From CAYNJG01 sp964397295 (GTDB lineage: Bacteria; Planctomycetota; Planctomycetia; Pirellulales; Pirellulaceae): a DNA stretch of 64,000 nucleotides. The translations under genes and the position numbers were made by a program. The stretch lies in NCBI GenBank assembly GCA_964397295.1, contig CAYNJG010000005.1, positions 1-64,000 on the forward strand. Reading direction: 5' to 3'. Of this stretch, positions 50,489 through 58,951 are shown in pieces; the first letter of the stretch is position 1; each line of letters starts with the position of its first letter. The notes under the pieces are model-generated. The model was not told the origin of the DNA and made no database searches. It saw only the letters and a program-made list of their open reading frames with translations.

Positions 50489-51259
50489 ATGCCTCGCCTT
50501 CAACATCTGTTCGTTCTCATTCTTGGCCTATCGATGACCTCAGTTGCTTTTGCAGATCATCACGAAAAGCAGTTCATTGAGATTCGCTACTTTCATCTGA
50601 AGTCTGCCGATTCAGCGAAGGCCGTTGATGACTATTTGGTCAACGCGTTTTTGCCGGCCCTGAATCGAGCGGGATCCGAAACAGTTGGACTGTTCAAGCA
50701 AGAAAAAGAAGAAGGCGATCTGTTCCGCGTCGCAATATTCGCACACGATAGCATCGGCGACTTTGCGGGGTTGCCTAGCAAACTGGCAGGTGATGACGCT
50801 TATCAAAAGGCGGCGGCTGACTACATGCACACCGTACCGAAAGAAGCACCTTTGGCGCGAGTTCGCAGCGAATTGTTGAATTCATTTGATTGTTGGCCGA
50901 AGTTGAAAGTACCTGCGGAAACGAAAATCGACGGTAGGATTTTCGAAGTTCGCATCTACGAAAGTTCGAATCAACGTTTTGGCGATCTTAAGGTTGAAAT
51001 GTTCAACGCAGGTGAAGTACCGATTTTCCTCGACAGCGGTGTAATGCCGGTGTTCATGGGGCAAGCTATCGCAGGTGACAAAATGCCGAACTTGACCTAC
51101 ATGACGGTGTATAAGGATCAAGCGGCGAAGGATCAAGCGTGGAAGAACTTCAGTAAGCATCCTGACTGGCAGGTTTTGAAGAAGGTCGAAAAGTACAAAG
51201 GTACCGTGAGTAAGATTCACAAGATCGATCTTGTGCCGATGGAAGGTTCGCAGCTTTAA
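50489..51259 (+). CDS. Exported NIPSNAP family protein
   Basis: A 256-residue protein with a signal peptide (MPRLQHLFVLILGLSMTSVAFA) and two NIPSNAP-like ferredoxin-fold halves: FIEIRYFHLKS and RIFEVRIYESSNQRF mark the start of each, with GEVPIFLDSGVMPVFMGQAI and KHPDWQVLKKVEKY later. The exported NIPSNAP form is common in planctomycetes and has no known activity; dimeric alpha-beta barrels of this class sometimes bind small ligands. It reads toward the inverted repeat at 51272-51406. Start ATG at 50489, with GAGA upstream. Confidence 0.87.
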   Translation: MPRLQHLFVLILGLSMTSVAFADHHEKQFIEIRYFHLKSADSAKAVDDYLVNAFLPALNRAGSETVGLFKQEKEEGDLFRVAIFAHDSIGDFAGLPSKLAGDDAYQKAAADYMHTVPKEAPLARVRSELLNSFDCWPKLKVPAETKIDGRIFEVRIYESSNQRFGDLKVEMFNAGEVPIFLDSGVMPVFMGQAIAGDKMPNLTYMTVYKDQAAKDQAWKNFSKHPDWQVLKKVEKYKGTVSKIHKIDLVPMEGSQL

Positions 51260-51271
51260 GCTCGTGAGCAT

Positions 51272-51406
51272 GGAAGCGTACGGGGGCGAGCGCTCCGGCG
51301 AATCGCCTTCGGACATTCCACCGCCTAGAGACTCATGTGTACGACAGTTTCTTGGTTGGAGTGGTCGGTTATCGCTTTGCCGGAGCGCTCGTACCCGTAC
51401 GCTTCC
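51272..51406. repeat. Long imperfect inverted repeat, one arm inside a gene end
   Basis: The arms are 51272-51299 and 51379-51406, 28 bases each, matching at 26 of 28 positions when reversed and complemented; the spacer is 79 bases. Outer words are GGAAGCGTACGGG and inner CGAGCGCTCCGGC. The right arm lies within the last codons of the SRPBCC gene, which stops at 51369, so that gene's C-terminal residues come from the repeat. It has the look of a dispersed REP-like or MITE-like element. Confidence 0.65.
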
Positions 51407-51842
51407 CTACGTACCATCGCGTCGCGAACTTGCGATATGTGAACATGAAGTAAAGATTCGGCTTGGCGAACAGCACTCGGGTAACAATTCCCCAAAAACC
51501 TGTTTTGTGCTCATACTCGATGTGCTCTCGAAGCTCTGTTGCCGTTTCGGAAACGGGCACGAAAGTGTGAGTGTGCTCCCACCTCTTTGCGGGACCTTCG
51601 GCTTGTACGTCGGTGAATCCGTTTTCTGAAACGTCGCGATGCACGGCAGTCCAACGAAGCGGAAGCGGGCCTACCCAAAGTGTGAACTTGGACGTTGACC
51701 CTTCACCAAGCGGTTCAATGTCATGCAATTGCACGATCGTCGGCGGAGGAGTTAGGCGTTTCAACGCGCTAGTGTCGTGGTGAAAGTCGCGGATGGCTTC
51801 AATGGAAGCTTGGACGGTGAACCGGTAGTCGAATACGGGCAT
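51369..51842 (-). CDS. SRPBCC superfamily (START-like) protein
   Basis: A 157-residue protein with the helix-grip SRPBCC pattern: MPVFDYRFTVQASIEAIRDFHHD, PLRWTAVHRDV, KRWEHTHTFVPV, ATELREHIEYEH and the long last helix. These form a hydrophobic pocket for lipid-like ligands; known members include polyketide cyclases and toxin antitoxin RatA-like proteins. No catalytic residues define it further. The frame reaches 51914, but homologue-like sequence begins at MPVFDYRF and neither start has a strong ribosome binding site. The last eight or so residues fall in the inverted repeat at 51379-51406, so the C-terminus may have been replaced by repeat insertion. Confidence 0.7.
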   Translation of the reverse strand: MPVFDYRFTVQASIEAIRDFHHDTSALKRLTPPPTIVQLHDIEPLGEGSTSKFTLWVGPLPLRWTAVHRDVSENGFTDVQAEGPAKRWEHTHTFVPVSETATELREHIEYEHKTGFWGIVTRVLFAKPNLYFMFTYRKFATRWYVGKRTGTSAPAKR

Positions 51843-51966
51843 GTCTTCATCGTAGGCTTGTTGTTTGAATTCGGTTAGTGGTCTTTTTTGCTCGCCTATA
51901 GAAACATTTATCATCGAACGGAACCGAGGCGTAGTTATTCGTTTCGGGGATGTTGGATGGTTTTGC

Positions 51967-51972
51967 TATGAT
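51967..51972 (+). promoter_or_regulatory. Candidate -10 box for the small membrane protein genes
   Basis: TATGAT lies 31 bases before the GTG start at 52003. A fitting -35 box is not clear. Confidence 0.3.
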
Positions 51973-52002
51973 TGAGGTGACTAATCGCACGGGGGTGAAG
52001 TA

Positions 52003-52281
52003 GTGAGCGAGGCAACGGCACAGAATTCGGATCGATCTCAATCTCATCGTGTCGACGCACACCCTAAGAAAGCCAAAGGACATCTTTGGCGTAATGCATT
52101 CGCGACCGTTGGTTTCTATTTCGGTGGCTACTTGGGATTCCAGCTACTGGCGGTTGGTCCTCCTCCGCCTGGCGAATACATGTGTGGACTTGCTCTGCTG
52201 CCGGCCACAATGTTTGGTATGCCAGCAGGTGCTTTATCTGGATTTTTCTTAGGCGCCGTTATCGGATGGCAATTTGACTAA
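52003..52281 (+). CDS. Small membrane protein of unknown function
   Basis: A 92-residue protein starting with GTG at 52003. After a polar start of about 28 residues it has two or three Gly-rich hydrophobic segments (ATVGFYFGGYLGFQLLAV, LPATMFGMPAGALSGFFLGAVIG). No family recognised. It is followed closely by a second small membrane protein on the same strand, so the two probably form an operon. The GTG is the first possible start; no ATG lies near the 5' end. Confidence 0.5.
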   Translation: MSEATAQNSDRSQSHRVDAHPKKAKGHLWRNAFATVGFYFGGYLGFQLLAVGPPPPGEYMCGLALLPATMFGMPAGALSGFFLGAVIGWQFD

Positions 52282-52291
52282 GGTAGGGATC

Positions 52292-52855
52292 GTGCAACCC
52301 GACAGTCCACAAAACGATCCGTATCAGCGTGGAAGCAAGCTGCTTGCCGTTGCGTTTCTGGGCACACTTGTTGGTGCTGCGCTGTTTGGGTTGATCGAGG
52401 GCGGCGTTATAGGTTTTGTTGTTGGGCCGATTTACGCTACTCTCGCTGCGTTGTTCGTGTTGCCGAGCGTCTTTGCCGTCGCTTGGGCTCTATGGTTGCT
52501 AAGGTTTCACCTTGCGACATCGTTCGTGGCGGGAGCGATCACGGGAGTCGTTTGCACAATGCGAGTGTACGAAGAATATCTATTTCGGTTTCCATACGAC
52601 TTGTCTGTCGTGCTTGCGGCGGGTATTGGGGGTGCTGGGGCAGTATGTTCTGTTGGGCTCGCGATACCGGCGAACCAAAACAGCAGTCGCATTGTCTTTA
52701 GCCTCGCGGATCTGTTTCGTCGCATGACTGTTCTGTGCGCCATTCTGGCTGTTTGGATCTTCCTCGTAAATGTTGTTCGGGAACACGACGTTAGAGTGCA
52801 AGAGCGACAAGAGGAACTGCAGCGTCAAATGGACGAAGTCTACGCAAACGACTAG
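52292..52855 (+). CDS. Membrane protein of unknown function
   Basis: A 188-residue protein with about five hydrophobic segments (from about residue 17 to 160) and a charged C-terminal tail rich in Gln, Glu and Arg, likely a short coiled coil (VREHDVRVQERQEELQRQMDE). GTG at 52292 has AAGG eight bases upstream; a TTG at 52274, inside the previous gene, is an alternative. It lies ten bases after the stop of the previous small membrane gene. No function can be given. Confidence 0.55.
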   Translation: MQPDSPQNDPYQRGSKLLAVAFLGTLVGAALFGLIEGGVIGFVVGPIYATLAALFVLPSVFAVAWALWLLRFHLATSFVAGAITGVVCTMRVYEEYLFRFPYDLSVVLAAGIGGAGAVCSVGLAIPANQNSSRIVFSLADLFRRMTVLCAILAVWIFLVNVVREHDVRVQERQEELQRQMDEVYAND

Positions 52856-52948
52856 ACCAATTGTGTCCGAGGGCGAGCTTGAACATTTCCTCGACTGCGA
52901 ACACGGTCTACAATCTGCTGATCCAACACAACCATTTGTGAGTCAACT

Positions 52949-55087
52949 ATGACCAACGGAAAACGTATCGCACGCACACTTTTCATCGTATTCGGAATCC
53001 ATTCAATGATTGGTGATGTGAGTGTGGCTCAACCAGATGTCGCTTCGGGATCAGCCATGTTGCGACCATGGGCAGGACCTTACGGTGGTGTGCCACCATG
53101 GAACCTTGTGCGTCCGGATGAGTTTTTGGCGGCGTTCGACGCAGCTATTGAGTTGGGCAATGCAGACATCGATGCCATTGCCACCAACGCCGAACCAGCC
53201 ACTTTCGAAAACACGATCGTAGCAATGGAGAACGCTGGTCGCGTATTAGATCGATTGGATTCGCTCTACGGCGTCCATGCGAGAAACCTAAACGTAGGTC
53301 CGCTTCCCGACATCCAAAAAGTCGTTGGACCAAAACTGGCTGCTTACAGCGACAGCATTACTCAAAATGCAAAATTGTTCGCTCGGATCGAAACGGTTTA
53401 CAAAAGCGAAGAAATGAAAAAACTCTCGGTCGCGCAGAAACGACTAGTGGACGATCGCTACAAGAACTTTGTGCGGCGTGGAGCCAAGCTGAGTGAAACC
53501 GACAAAGCAAAGCTGTCGCAGATCAATCAACGCTTGGCGACGCTCTTTGCTGACTTTACGCAAAACGTATTGGATGACGAACAGAACTACGTGACGTGGA
53601 TCGCGGACAAAGCCAAACTTGCTGGCTTGCCCGAAAGTGTCGTGGCGGCAATGGCGAATACTGCGAAGGAAAAAGGAAAAGCGGGGCAGTGGGCGATCAC
53701 GAACACGCGATCGTCGATGGATCCGTTTCTGACTTATTCTGATATTCGAGAGCTGCGAGAGAAAGTTTGGCGAACGTACTACAACCGCGGTGACAACGGA
53801 GATAAGTACGACAATAACGCGATCATTACGGAGATTCTCAAACGCCGTTCCGCTCGGGCAAAGCTGCTGGGTTACGAGACTCACGCTCATTGGCGATTGG
53901 AGCCTACGATGGCGAAGACGCCGCAAACGACGATGGACTTGATGATGAAAGTCTGGCCAAAGGCTGTCGCGCGAGTGAAAGAAGAAGTCGCCGACATGCA
54001 GAATATCGCGGATGCCGAAGGAGCCAACATCACGATCGAACCGTGGGACTATCGTTACTACGCCGAAAAAGTTCGCAAAGCAAAATACGATCTCGATTTC
54101 AACGAAGTGAAACCGTACATGCAACTGGAGAAACTGATCGAAGCGATGATGTGGTGTTCGACTGAGTTATACGGTTTGCAATACAAGCAGATCGGCGACG
54201 TTCCCGTGTTTCATACGGACGTTCGCGTATGGGAAGTTACTAACGCCACCGGTGAACACATTGGATTGTGGTATCTAGATCCGTACGCGCGTGAAGGTAA
54301 ACGTAGTGGCGCGTGGATGACGGGCTACCGTGTCCAAGAGAATCTCGGTAAGTCGGTTACGCCTATCGTTTCGAATAATTCCAACTTCATCAAAGCACCG
54401 GAGGGAGAAGCCACGCTAATTTCGTGGGATGATGCCGAGACTCTGTTCCACGAATTCGGACATGCGTTGCACGGTTTGCTTTCCAAGGTCAAATATCCGT
54501 CGCAGTCCGGGACTGCCGTTGCCCGAGACTACGTTGAGTTTCCGTCTCAGGTCAACGAACACTGGCTTTCAACGCCGGAAGTATTGAACAGATTTTGTGT
54601 GCACTTCGAAACTGGCGAACCGATGCTGGAAGAGCTCCTGCAGAAGATCAGAAACGCCGCCACCTTCAACGAAGGATTTGGGACAGTGGAGTATCTTGCC
54701 AGCGCTTTGATCGATATGAAGTTGCACCTGGCTGGCGACACCGATATCAATCCGGATACGTTTGAGAGAGAAACGCTGGCGGAGCTCGGGATGCCCAGCG
54801 AAATCGTAATGCGACATCGTACGCCACATTTCGCCCACATTTTCTCTAGCGACAGCTACTCGGCTGGCTACTACAGCTACCTTTGGTCCGACGCGCTGAC
54901 TGCCGACGCTGCGGAAGTGTTTCAAGAAGCCGGTAGTTTCTTTGAAAAAACCGTTGCGAGGCGTTTGCACGACAGTGTGTTTTCCGTGGGCGATACTATC
55001 GATCCAGCCGACGGTTTTCGAACGTTTCGCGGCCGTGATGTGGATACGAGTGCCTTGTTGCGGAAACGTGGTTTCCCCGTGGATTGA
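52949..55087 (+). CDS. dcp: M3 family peptidyl-dipeptidase, exported
   Basis: A 712-residue zinc peptidase of the M3 family, close to Dcp in length and C-terminal sequence. The zinc site is HEFGH (H501, E502, H505) in LFHEFGHALHGLLS, with the third ligand Glu in the EFPSQVNEHW region. Other Dcp features are GGVPPW at the N-terminus and SSDSYSAGYYSYLWSDAL. Dcp removes C-terminal dipeptides from oligopeptides. Here an N-terminal signal-like segment (IARTLFIVFGIHSMIGDVSVAQ) suggests a periplasmic form. A TACAAT box at 52909-52914 lies 34 bases before the start. Followed by the Cys-rich protein gene after 92 bases. Confidence 0.93.
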   Translation: MTNGKRIARTLFIVFGIHSMIGDVSVAQPDVASGSAMLRPWAGPYGGVPPWNLVRPDEFLAAFDAAIELGNADIDAIATNAEPATFENTIVAMENAGRVLDRLDSLYGVHARNLNVGPLPDIQKVVGPKLAAYSDSITQNAKLFARIETVYKSEEMKKLSVAQKRLVDDRYKNFVRRGAKLSETDKAKLSQINQRLATLFADFTQNVLDDEQNYVTWIADKAKLAGLPESVVAAMANTAKEKGKAGQWAITNTRSSMDPFLTYSDIRELREKVWRTYYNRGDNGDKYDNNAIITEILKRRSARAKLLGYETHAHWRLEPTMAKTPQTTMDLMMKVWPKAVARVKEEVADMQNIADAEGANITIEPWDYRYYAEKVRKAKYDLDFNEVKPYMQLEKLIEAMMWCSTELYGLQYKQIGDVPVFHTDVRVWEVTNATGEHIGLWYLDPYAREGKRSGAWMTGYRVQENLGKSVTPIVSNNSNFIKAPEGEATLISWDDAETLFHEFGHALHGLLSKVKYPSQSGTAVARDYVEFPSQVNEHWLSTPEVLNRFCVHFETGEPMLEELLQKIRNAATFNEGFGTVEYLASALIDMKLHLAGDTDINPDTFERETLAELGMPSEIVMRHRTPHFAHIFSSDSYSAGYYSYLWSDALTADAAEVFQEAGSFFEKTVARRLHDSVFSVGDTIDPADGFRTFRGRDVDTSALLRKRGFPVD

Positions 55088-55179
55088 TCAGCGGCAAGAA
55101 AAAGTGCTCTGGTGTTGGAACTATCTCGCGGTGTCTTGCGTCAAAGGTTGTGTAGTCAACTTTTGCCGGAGGAACCGTC

Positions 55180-55704
55180 ATGTCCAACTTTATCGAGTTG
55201 CCGCAATTCGAGATCCGTAAACCTTGTCACGAAAACTGGGATGCGATGACGGGCGACGGGGCTTCGCAAGCAGACAAGAAGCGTCATTGCGCGATGTGCG
55301 AGAAAAGTGTTTTCAATCTGTCTGAAATGACTCGCGCGGAAGTGAATGGAGTTCTGTCTTCCAATGAGTCTGTTTGTGTGCGAATGCAAAAGCGAGCAGA
55401 TGGATCGATCGTTACTAAACAATCCAGTCCAGGTTTGTTCTCTCGCGTGAGTGCCGTTTTGGTTTCGGTGGTCGCGTCACTGACTCTTGCCGGTTGCGCG
55501 CGTGACACTACGCCAGCGAACAGTACATCGCCCGCTCCACTAACTGGCAAATCTGTGGTTCCCGCACCAATGGGCGAAGTCGAGATGGGTGATATCTGCG
55601 TCATTCCCGAGGAAGGTTTGAGCGTTGAGGAAGCACCCATGATCATGGGGCGAGTCCGTATCGACCGGCACCAAGTAGCTGACGGCGACTTAACAGGCGA
55701 TTAG
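55180..55704 (+). CDS. Cys-rich protein with internal hydrophobic segment, planctomycete type
   Basis: A 174-residue protein. The N-terminal half is a small Cys module: PCHENWDAMTGD (C16), HCAMCEKSVFNLSEMT (C37, C40), a pattern that recurs at the start of many planctomycete proteins. A hydrophobic segment follows near residues 85-105, ending SLTLAGCARD, which looks lipobox-like but is internal. The rest is Pro- and acid-rich. Function unknown. GGAGG before the ATG at 55180 is a strong ribosome binding site. It overlaps the convergent UspA gene by four bases at the stop. Confidence 0.6.
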   Translation: MSNFIELPQFEIRKPCHENWDAMTGDGASQADKKRHCAMCEKSVFNLSEMTRAEVNGVLSSNESVCVRMQKRADGSIVTKQSSPGLFSRVSAVLVSVVASLTLAGCARDTTPANSTSPAPLTGKSVVPAPMGEVEMGDICVIPEEGLSVEEAPMIMGRVRIDRHQVADGDLTGD

Positions 55705-56552
55705 AGCATCAGGATCGGTGTATCGCGCAGTTCGACGCATAACGGATAAGCCAAGCCGTGCATCGCGAGCTGATCGTCTTGTTTCGTATTGACTACCAGT
55801 AAATCAACCTTGTGCTCTTCCGTCAGCCGTTGGTAGTCGCGAAGGCTATGGCCAAGCGTCACGATTTCTTTTACGTCGATCGGTAGACCAGCTTCCTTTA
55901 ACACACTCGTGCACGACCGAATGTAGTCGTGGGGTTCTTCCAGCAGTTGTTTCATGATCGATTCGCGGGCGGCCTCCGTTTCGATCGACGGGATTTTTCC
56001 TATGACTTCGATGTAACGTTCATAGGTGGCTTGGTCTTCGACGTGAGTTAGGAACAACGTTCCTTTTTCGGTTGTTAGCCTTGCAGCATAACTGACCAGA
56101 TGGTGATCACCTGTGAGGTGATCGGCAATTGCCATCACGTTGTCGGTCGATGTTGGAATCGTCGCCGATCGGTGCGGGCTGGGAAGCACGAGCACAGGCA
56201 TGTCGGTGACTTGCGAAAGTACATCGATATAAACGCCAAGGCTGTACGGAAAATCCGAGGCGGGGGCGTGCAGATTGCGATAGGTGCAAATCAAATCGGG
56301 CTTCACGCGTTCGACAATGTCCAGCAAATCATTCACGCTGGTGTGTTGATCACCGGAGACCTTATGCCAGCTGATCTTGGCTTCCAGCAATGTGTGGTCC
56401 AGCAAGTCAATGACTTGGTCTGTGAAGCGATCAGTCTGCGCATGATCGTCGTCAGTGACCACCATTAAGTTGTCGAGGTCGACGTCCTGAAGCTGGAATT
56501 TTGGTTTGTCGGCTTTTTTGAAAAGCGATTCGAATTGATCAATGTTTGTCAT
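55701..56552 (-). CDS. Universal stress protein (UspA) family
   Basis: A 283-residue protein of the Usp/adenine-nucleotide alpha-hydrolase fold. Segments LMVVTDDDHAQTDR, DLICTYRNLHAPASDFPYSLGVY, VLVLPSPHRSAT, FLTHVEDQATYER and DLLVVNTKQDDQLAMHGLAYPLCVELRDTPILML follow the Usp course; the family C-terminal ATP motif (G-x2-G-x9-G-S/T) is not clear, so it may not bind ATP. Usp proteins help survival under stress. It is convergent with the Cys-rich gene, four bases overlapping, and divergent from the trypsin-like protease gene. Confidence 0.8.
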   Translation of the reverse strand: MTNIDQFESLFKKADKPKFQLQDVDLDNLMVVTDDDHAQTDRFTDQVIDLLDHTLLEAKISWHKVSGDQHTSVNDLLDIVERVKPDLICTYRNLHAPASDFPYSLGVYIDVLSQVTDMPVLVLPSPHRSATIPTSTDNVMAIADHLTGDHHLVSYAARLTTEKGTLFLTHVEDQATYERYIEVIGKIPSIETEAARESIMKQLLEEPHDYIRSCTSVLKEAGLPIDVKEIVTLGHSLRDYQRLTEEHKVDLLVVNTKQDDQLAMHGLAYPLCVELRDTPILML

Positions 56553-56691
56553 GGCCCAAGGATACCATGTCTGGGCGAATCAGAACCACGTCAGAAAAAC
56601 GCGTCTTCGTCGCGGCCCGTTGACGCTGGGTCCTGCAGACTTGAAAATGAAGGGTCACGCGAATAACAGCTTCACAAGTGAAAGAAATCTC

Positions 56692-58284
56692 ATGGGACTC
56701 GAAGATCTGCTTGAAGGCATCTTTGGACAAATCGAAAAACAGGCGAGTAGCAAGCCAAATCGCCCAGTGAGAGGTCCTCAACCTTTACCGCCCGAAAATG
56801 ACGAAACTGGTATCGGCCGAGTCATGCGTGGCGTCGTGCAAGTCGTTGCGTTGAAGTCTGGGTTTCTGGGAGGCATGTCTTCTGCGTGGACTGGCTCGGG
56901 CAGTATCGTGGATCCATCGGGCATCATCCTGACCAATTGCCATGTCGCCAATCCGCGAGCTATGGGAATGTCGTCTCCAGCCGCCGATCGATTAGGGATC
57001 GCTGTAACGGAACGCTCGGATCAACCGCCCGCTATCACCTACTTCGCCGAAGTCGTAGCGCAGAATCCACGGCTCGACTTGGCAGTCCTTCGCATTGTCT
57101 CGGATTCGAATGGTCGAAGAACGTCGAGCCTTGACTTGCCTGCCATCGACTTGGGCGATTCTGATCGACTTAGTCTCGGCGAGCAACTTGCAATCATCGG
57201 ATACCCTGGCATCGGGGGAGAAACGATCACGTTTACCTCGGGGAACGTTTCCGGTTTTTCGAAGGAAGGTAGCATCGCTCGCGGATGGATCAAGACGGAC
57301 GCGACGATCGCCGGAGGCAACAGTGGCGGTACCGCAGTGGATAAGGATGGCCGCTTAGTGGGGATTCCTACGCAGGCCGCGGCCGGATCGGGAATTACTC
57401 CAGTCGATGCGAGACCCGTGCTCGACACCAATCGCGATGGTCGCGTGGACCGTCGAGATACGCCAATGGCTATCGGTGGATTCATCAATGGTTTACGACC
57501 GATTAACTTGGCAATTCCGTTGCTCGAGGAAGCCGGTCTGGACGTGCAACAAGCGCGAAGCTCACAACGCCGAGGTTCCGCGATTCTTCCAAGTCGTAGC
57601 AACCGGCCCGCGATGCCCAAGGCGGAACCGAAATTCGACGACCTGCTTTTCAGCGCGCGTGTTACCGACGATGGCCGCTCTGTAAATCCGACGAATCGAA
57701 TTCCGTCGGGACTGGATACTGTCTACGCGACGTTCGAACATCAGGCGATAGAGCGCGGAACACCGTGGAGTACGGTTTGGATGTCAGACGGGAAAGTTAT
57801 CATCGAACAGAAAGATGAATGGGACGAGGAACCGTACGGTAGGAAAGTAGTAAAGGTCAGTAATCGTCGTGGCTTGCCCAATGGCGAATATCATTTGGTT
57901 CTCGGCATTGGCGGCACCGTCGCGTTGGAAGGAAAGCTTGTCGTTGGCACTCCTGTAGACGAAACCGACTCGGAAGTGTCGGGGCGAGTTGTCGACTCCG
58001 AAACCGGCCGGGGCATCAGCGACGCCCTGGTGATTGTGCTGAATCCCGACGCTTCGTTGCGAGAATTTATGCGTTATCGCAGCAACAGTTCGATTTTTAC
58101 GTCTTCGCAAACAGATCGAAACGGTGAATTCTCATTTCCGAAACAATTGCCAAAAGGCCGCGCTTACAGCCTCGTAGCCGCTGCGGCTGGCTATGAACCG
58201 GTAGCCGTCGAGGGTGCTCTTCGAGTGCGGGAGACCGCACCCGAACATGCCGATCTTGGTTCGCTTCCCATGGAACGACTGTAG
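56692..58284 (+). CDS. Trypsin-like serine protease with carboxypeptidase-regulatory-like tail
   Basis: A 530-residue protein. The HtrA/trypsin-like domain has a full triad: His84 (ILTNCHVA), Asp129 (RLDLAVLRI) and Ser211 (GGNSGG). A short calcium-loop-like insert, DTNRDGRVDRRD, lies near 245. A beta domain (about 320-425) is followed by a carboxypeptidase-regulatory-like beta-sandwich (SGRVVDSETGRGISDALVIV, from about 428). No signal peptide is visible from the ATG at 56692 or from the upstream frame start at 56542, which is odd for such a protein. The 56542 start overlaps the divergent UspA gene; 56692 begins MGLEDLLEGIFGQIEK, so I use it, though a ribosome binding site is weak for both. 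Confidence 0.85.
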   Translation: MGLEDLLEGIFGQIEKQASSKPNRPVRGPQPLPPENDETGIGRVMRGVVQVVALKSGFLGGMSSAWTGSGSIVDPSGIILTNCHVANPRAMGMSSPAADRLGIAVTERSDQPPAITYFAEVVAQNPRLDLAVLRIVSDSNGRRTSSLDLPAIDLGDSDRLSLGEQLAIIGYPGIGGETITFTSGNVSGFSKEGSIARGWIKTDATIAGGNSGGTAVDKDGRLVGIPTQAAAGSGITPVDARPVLDTNRDGRVDRRDTPMAIGGFINGLRPINLAIPLLEEAGLDVQQARSSQRRGSAILPSRSNRPAMPKAEPKFDDLLFSARVTDDGRSVNPTNRIPSGLDTVYATFEHQAIERGTPWSTVWMSDGKVIIEQKDEWDEEPYGRKVVKVSNRRGLPNGEYHLVLGIGGTVALEGKLVVGTPVDETDSEVSGRVVDSETGRGISDALVIVLNPDASLREFMRYRSNSSIFTSSQTDRNGEFSFPKQLPKGRAYSLVAAAAGYEPVAVEGALRVRETAPEHADLGSLPMERL

Positions 58285-58417
58285 CACTTTGTACTCTTTT
58301 TCGCCGAAAGTAGGGGAGTCCTAATGGACGGAACTGTTGCCGAACACGTGGTATTCCATACAATGGCAAGAGGCGAACGAGAAGAAGCAGGATTGGGTTT
58401 TAGTTCTGTTGTAGTGT

Positions 58418-58431
58418 CTTCGGGGGCGAAG
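58418..58431 (+). promoter_or_regulatory. Hairpin next to the start of the 58434 gene
   Basis: CTTCG and CGAAG pair around GGGG, two bases before the ATG at 58434. The G-run is the only ribosome-binding-like sequence, so the hairpin could hide it. Five base pairs may be chance. Confidence 0.2.
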
Positions 58432-58433
58432 CG

Positions 58434-58907
58434 ATGCCAAACATTTCGGCTGGTTACTGGATAGCGTTTGCGGTGTGTTGTGCCGGCTACGCAATGTTTC
58501 TGTGTTTGCGTGTTGCCGGCACTTTCCGTGAAAAATCTTTAGCAGATGCACGGAAGATTTTCTTCTTGCGTCGCGAATGGCTTGAAGCTGAGTTTCTCAA
58601 GTTGGCTGGCCTTCGTGGTATTCCTCGGGGGCTTCGTTGGACTGAGGTCAATTTTGACGATGCCGTGCGATTTGCGCGGGACCGGAATACTCGACAGCTG
58701 CGAGCACTCGTCGCTGTGACGATTCACTTCGAAGCGATCGAAGGTGGAGACATGGAAGACGTTGAGGCTGTTGGTAATCTTCGAGCAGCAACCGCCATCT
58801 TCCACTACGACAGCCGCAAGTGGACCAGCAACGGTCGGGCCTTGTTCAACCTGAATCCAACAGAGGCGATTGAGCACTATCGTCACGAATTGGAAATGGT
58901 CGACTAG
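58434..58907 (+). CDS. Membrane-anchored protein of unknown function
   Basis: A 157-residue protein with one N-terminal membrane segment (YWIAFAVCCAGYAMFLCLRVAG), then a soluble domain of about 120 residues. WTEVNFDDAVRFARDRNTRQLRALVAVTIHFEAIEGGDM and EAVGNLRAATAIFHYDSRKWTSNGRALFNLNPTEAIEHY read like a conserved globular fold, and I believe it is conserved in planctomycetes, but I cannot name the family. It lies between the trypsin-like protease and the radical SAM gene, 44 bases before the latter, so it may be in one transcript with it. Confidence 0.6.
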   Translation: MPNISAGYWIAFAVCCAGYAMFLCLRVAGTFREKSLADARKIFFLRREWLEAEFLKLAGLRGIPRGLRWTEVNFDDAVRFARDRNTRQLRALVAVTIHFEAIEGGDMEDVEAVGNLRAATAIFHYDSRKWTSNGRALFNLNPTEAIEHYRHELEMVD

Positions 58908-58951
58908 TCTGTCACTCGGCGTGAACCTGGATAGTTGGTAACGCCGCTGGC

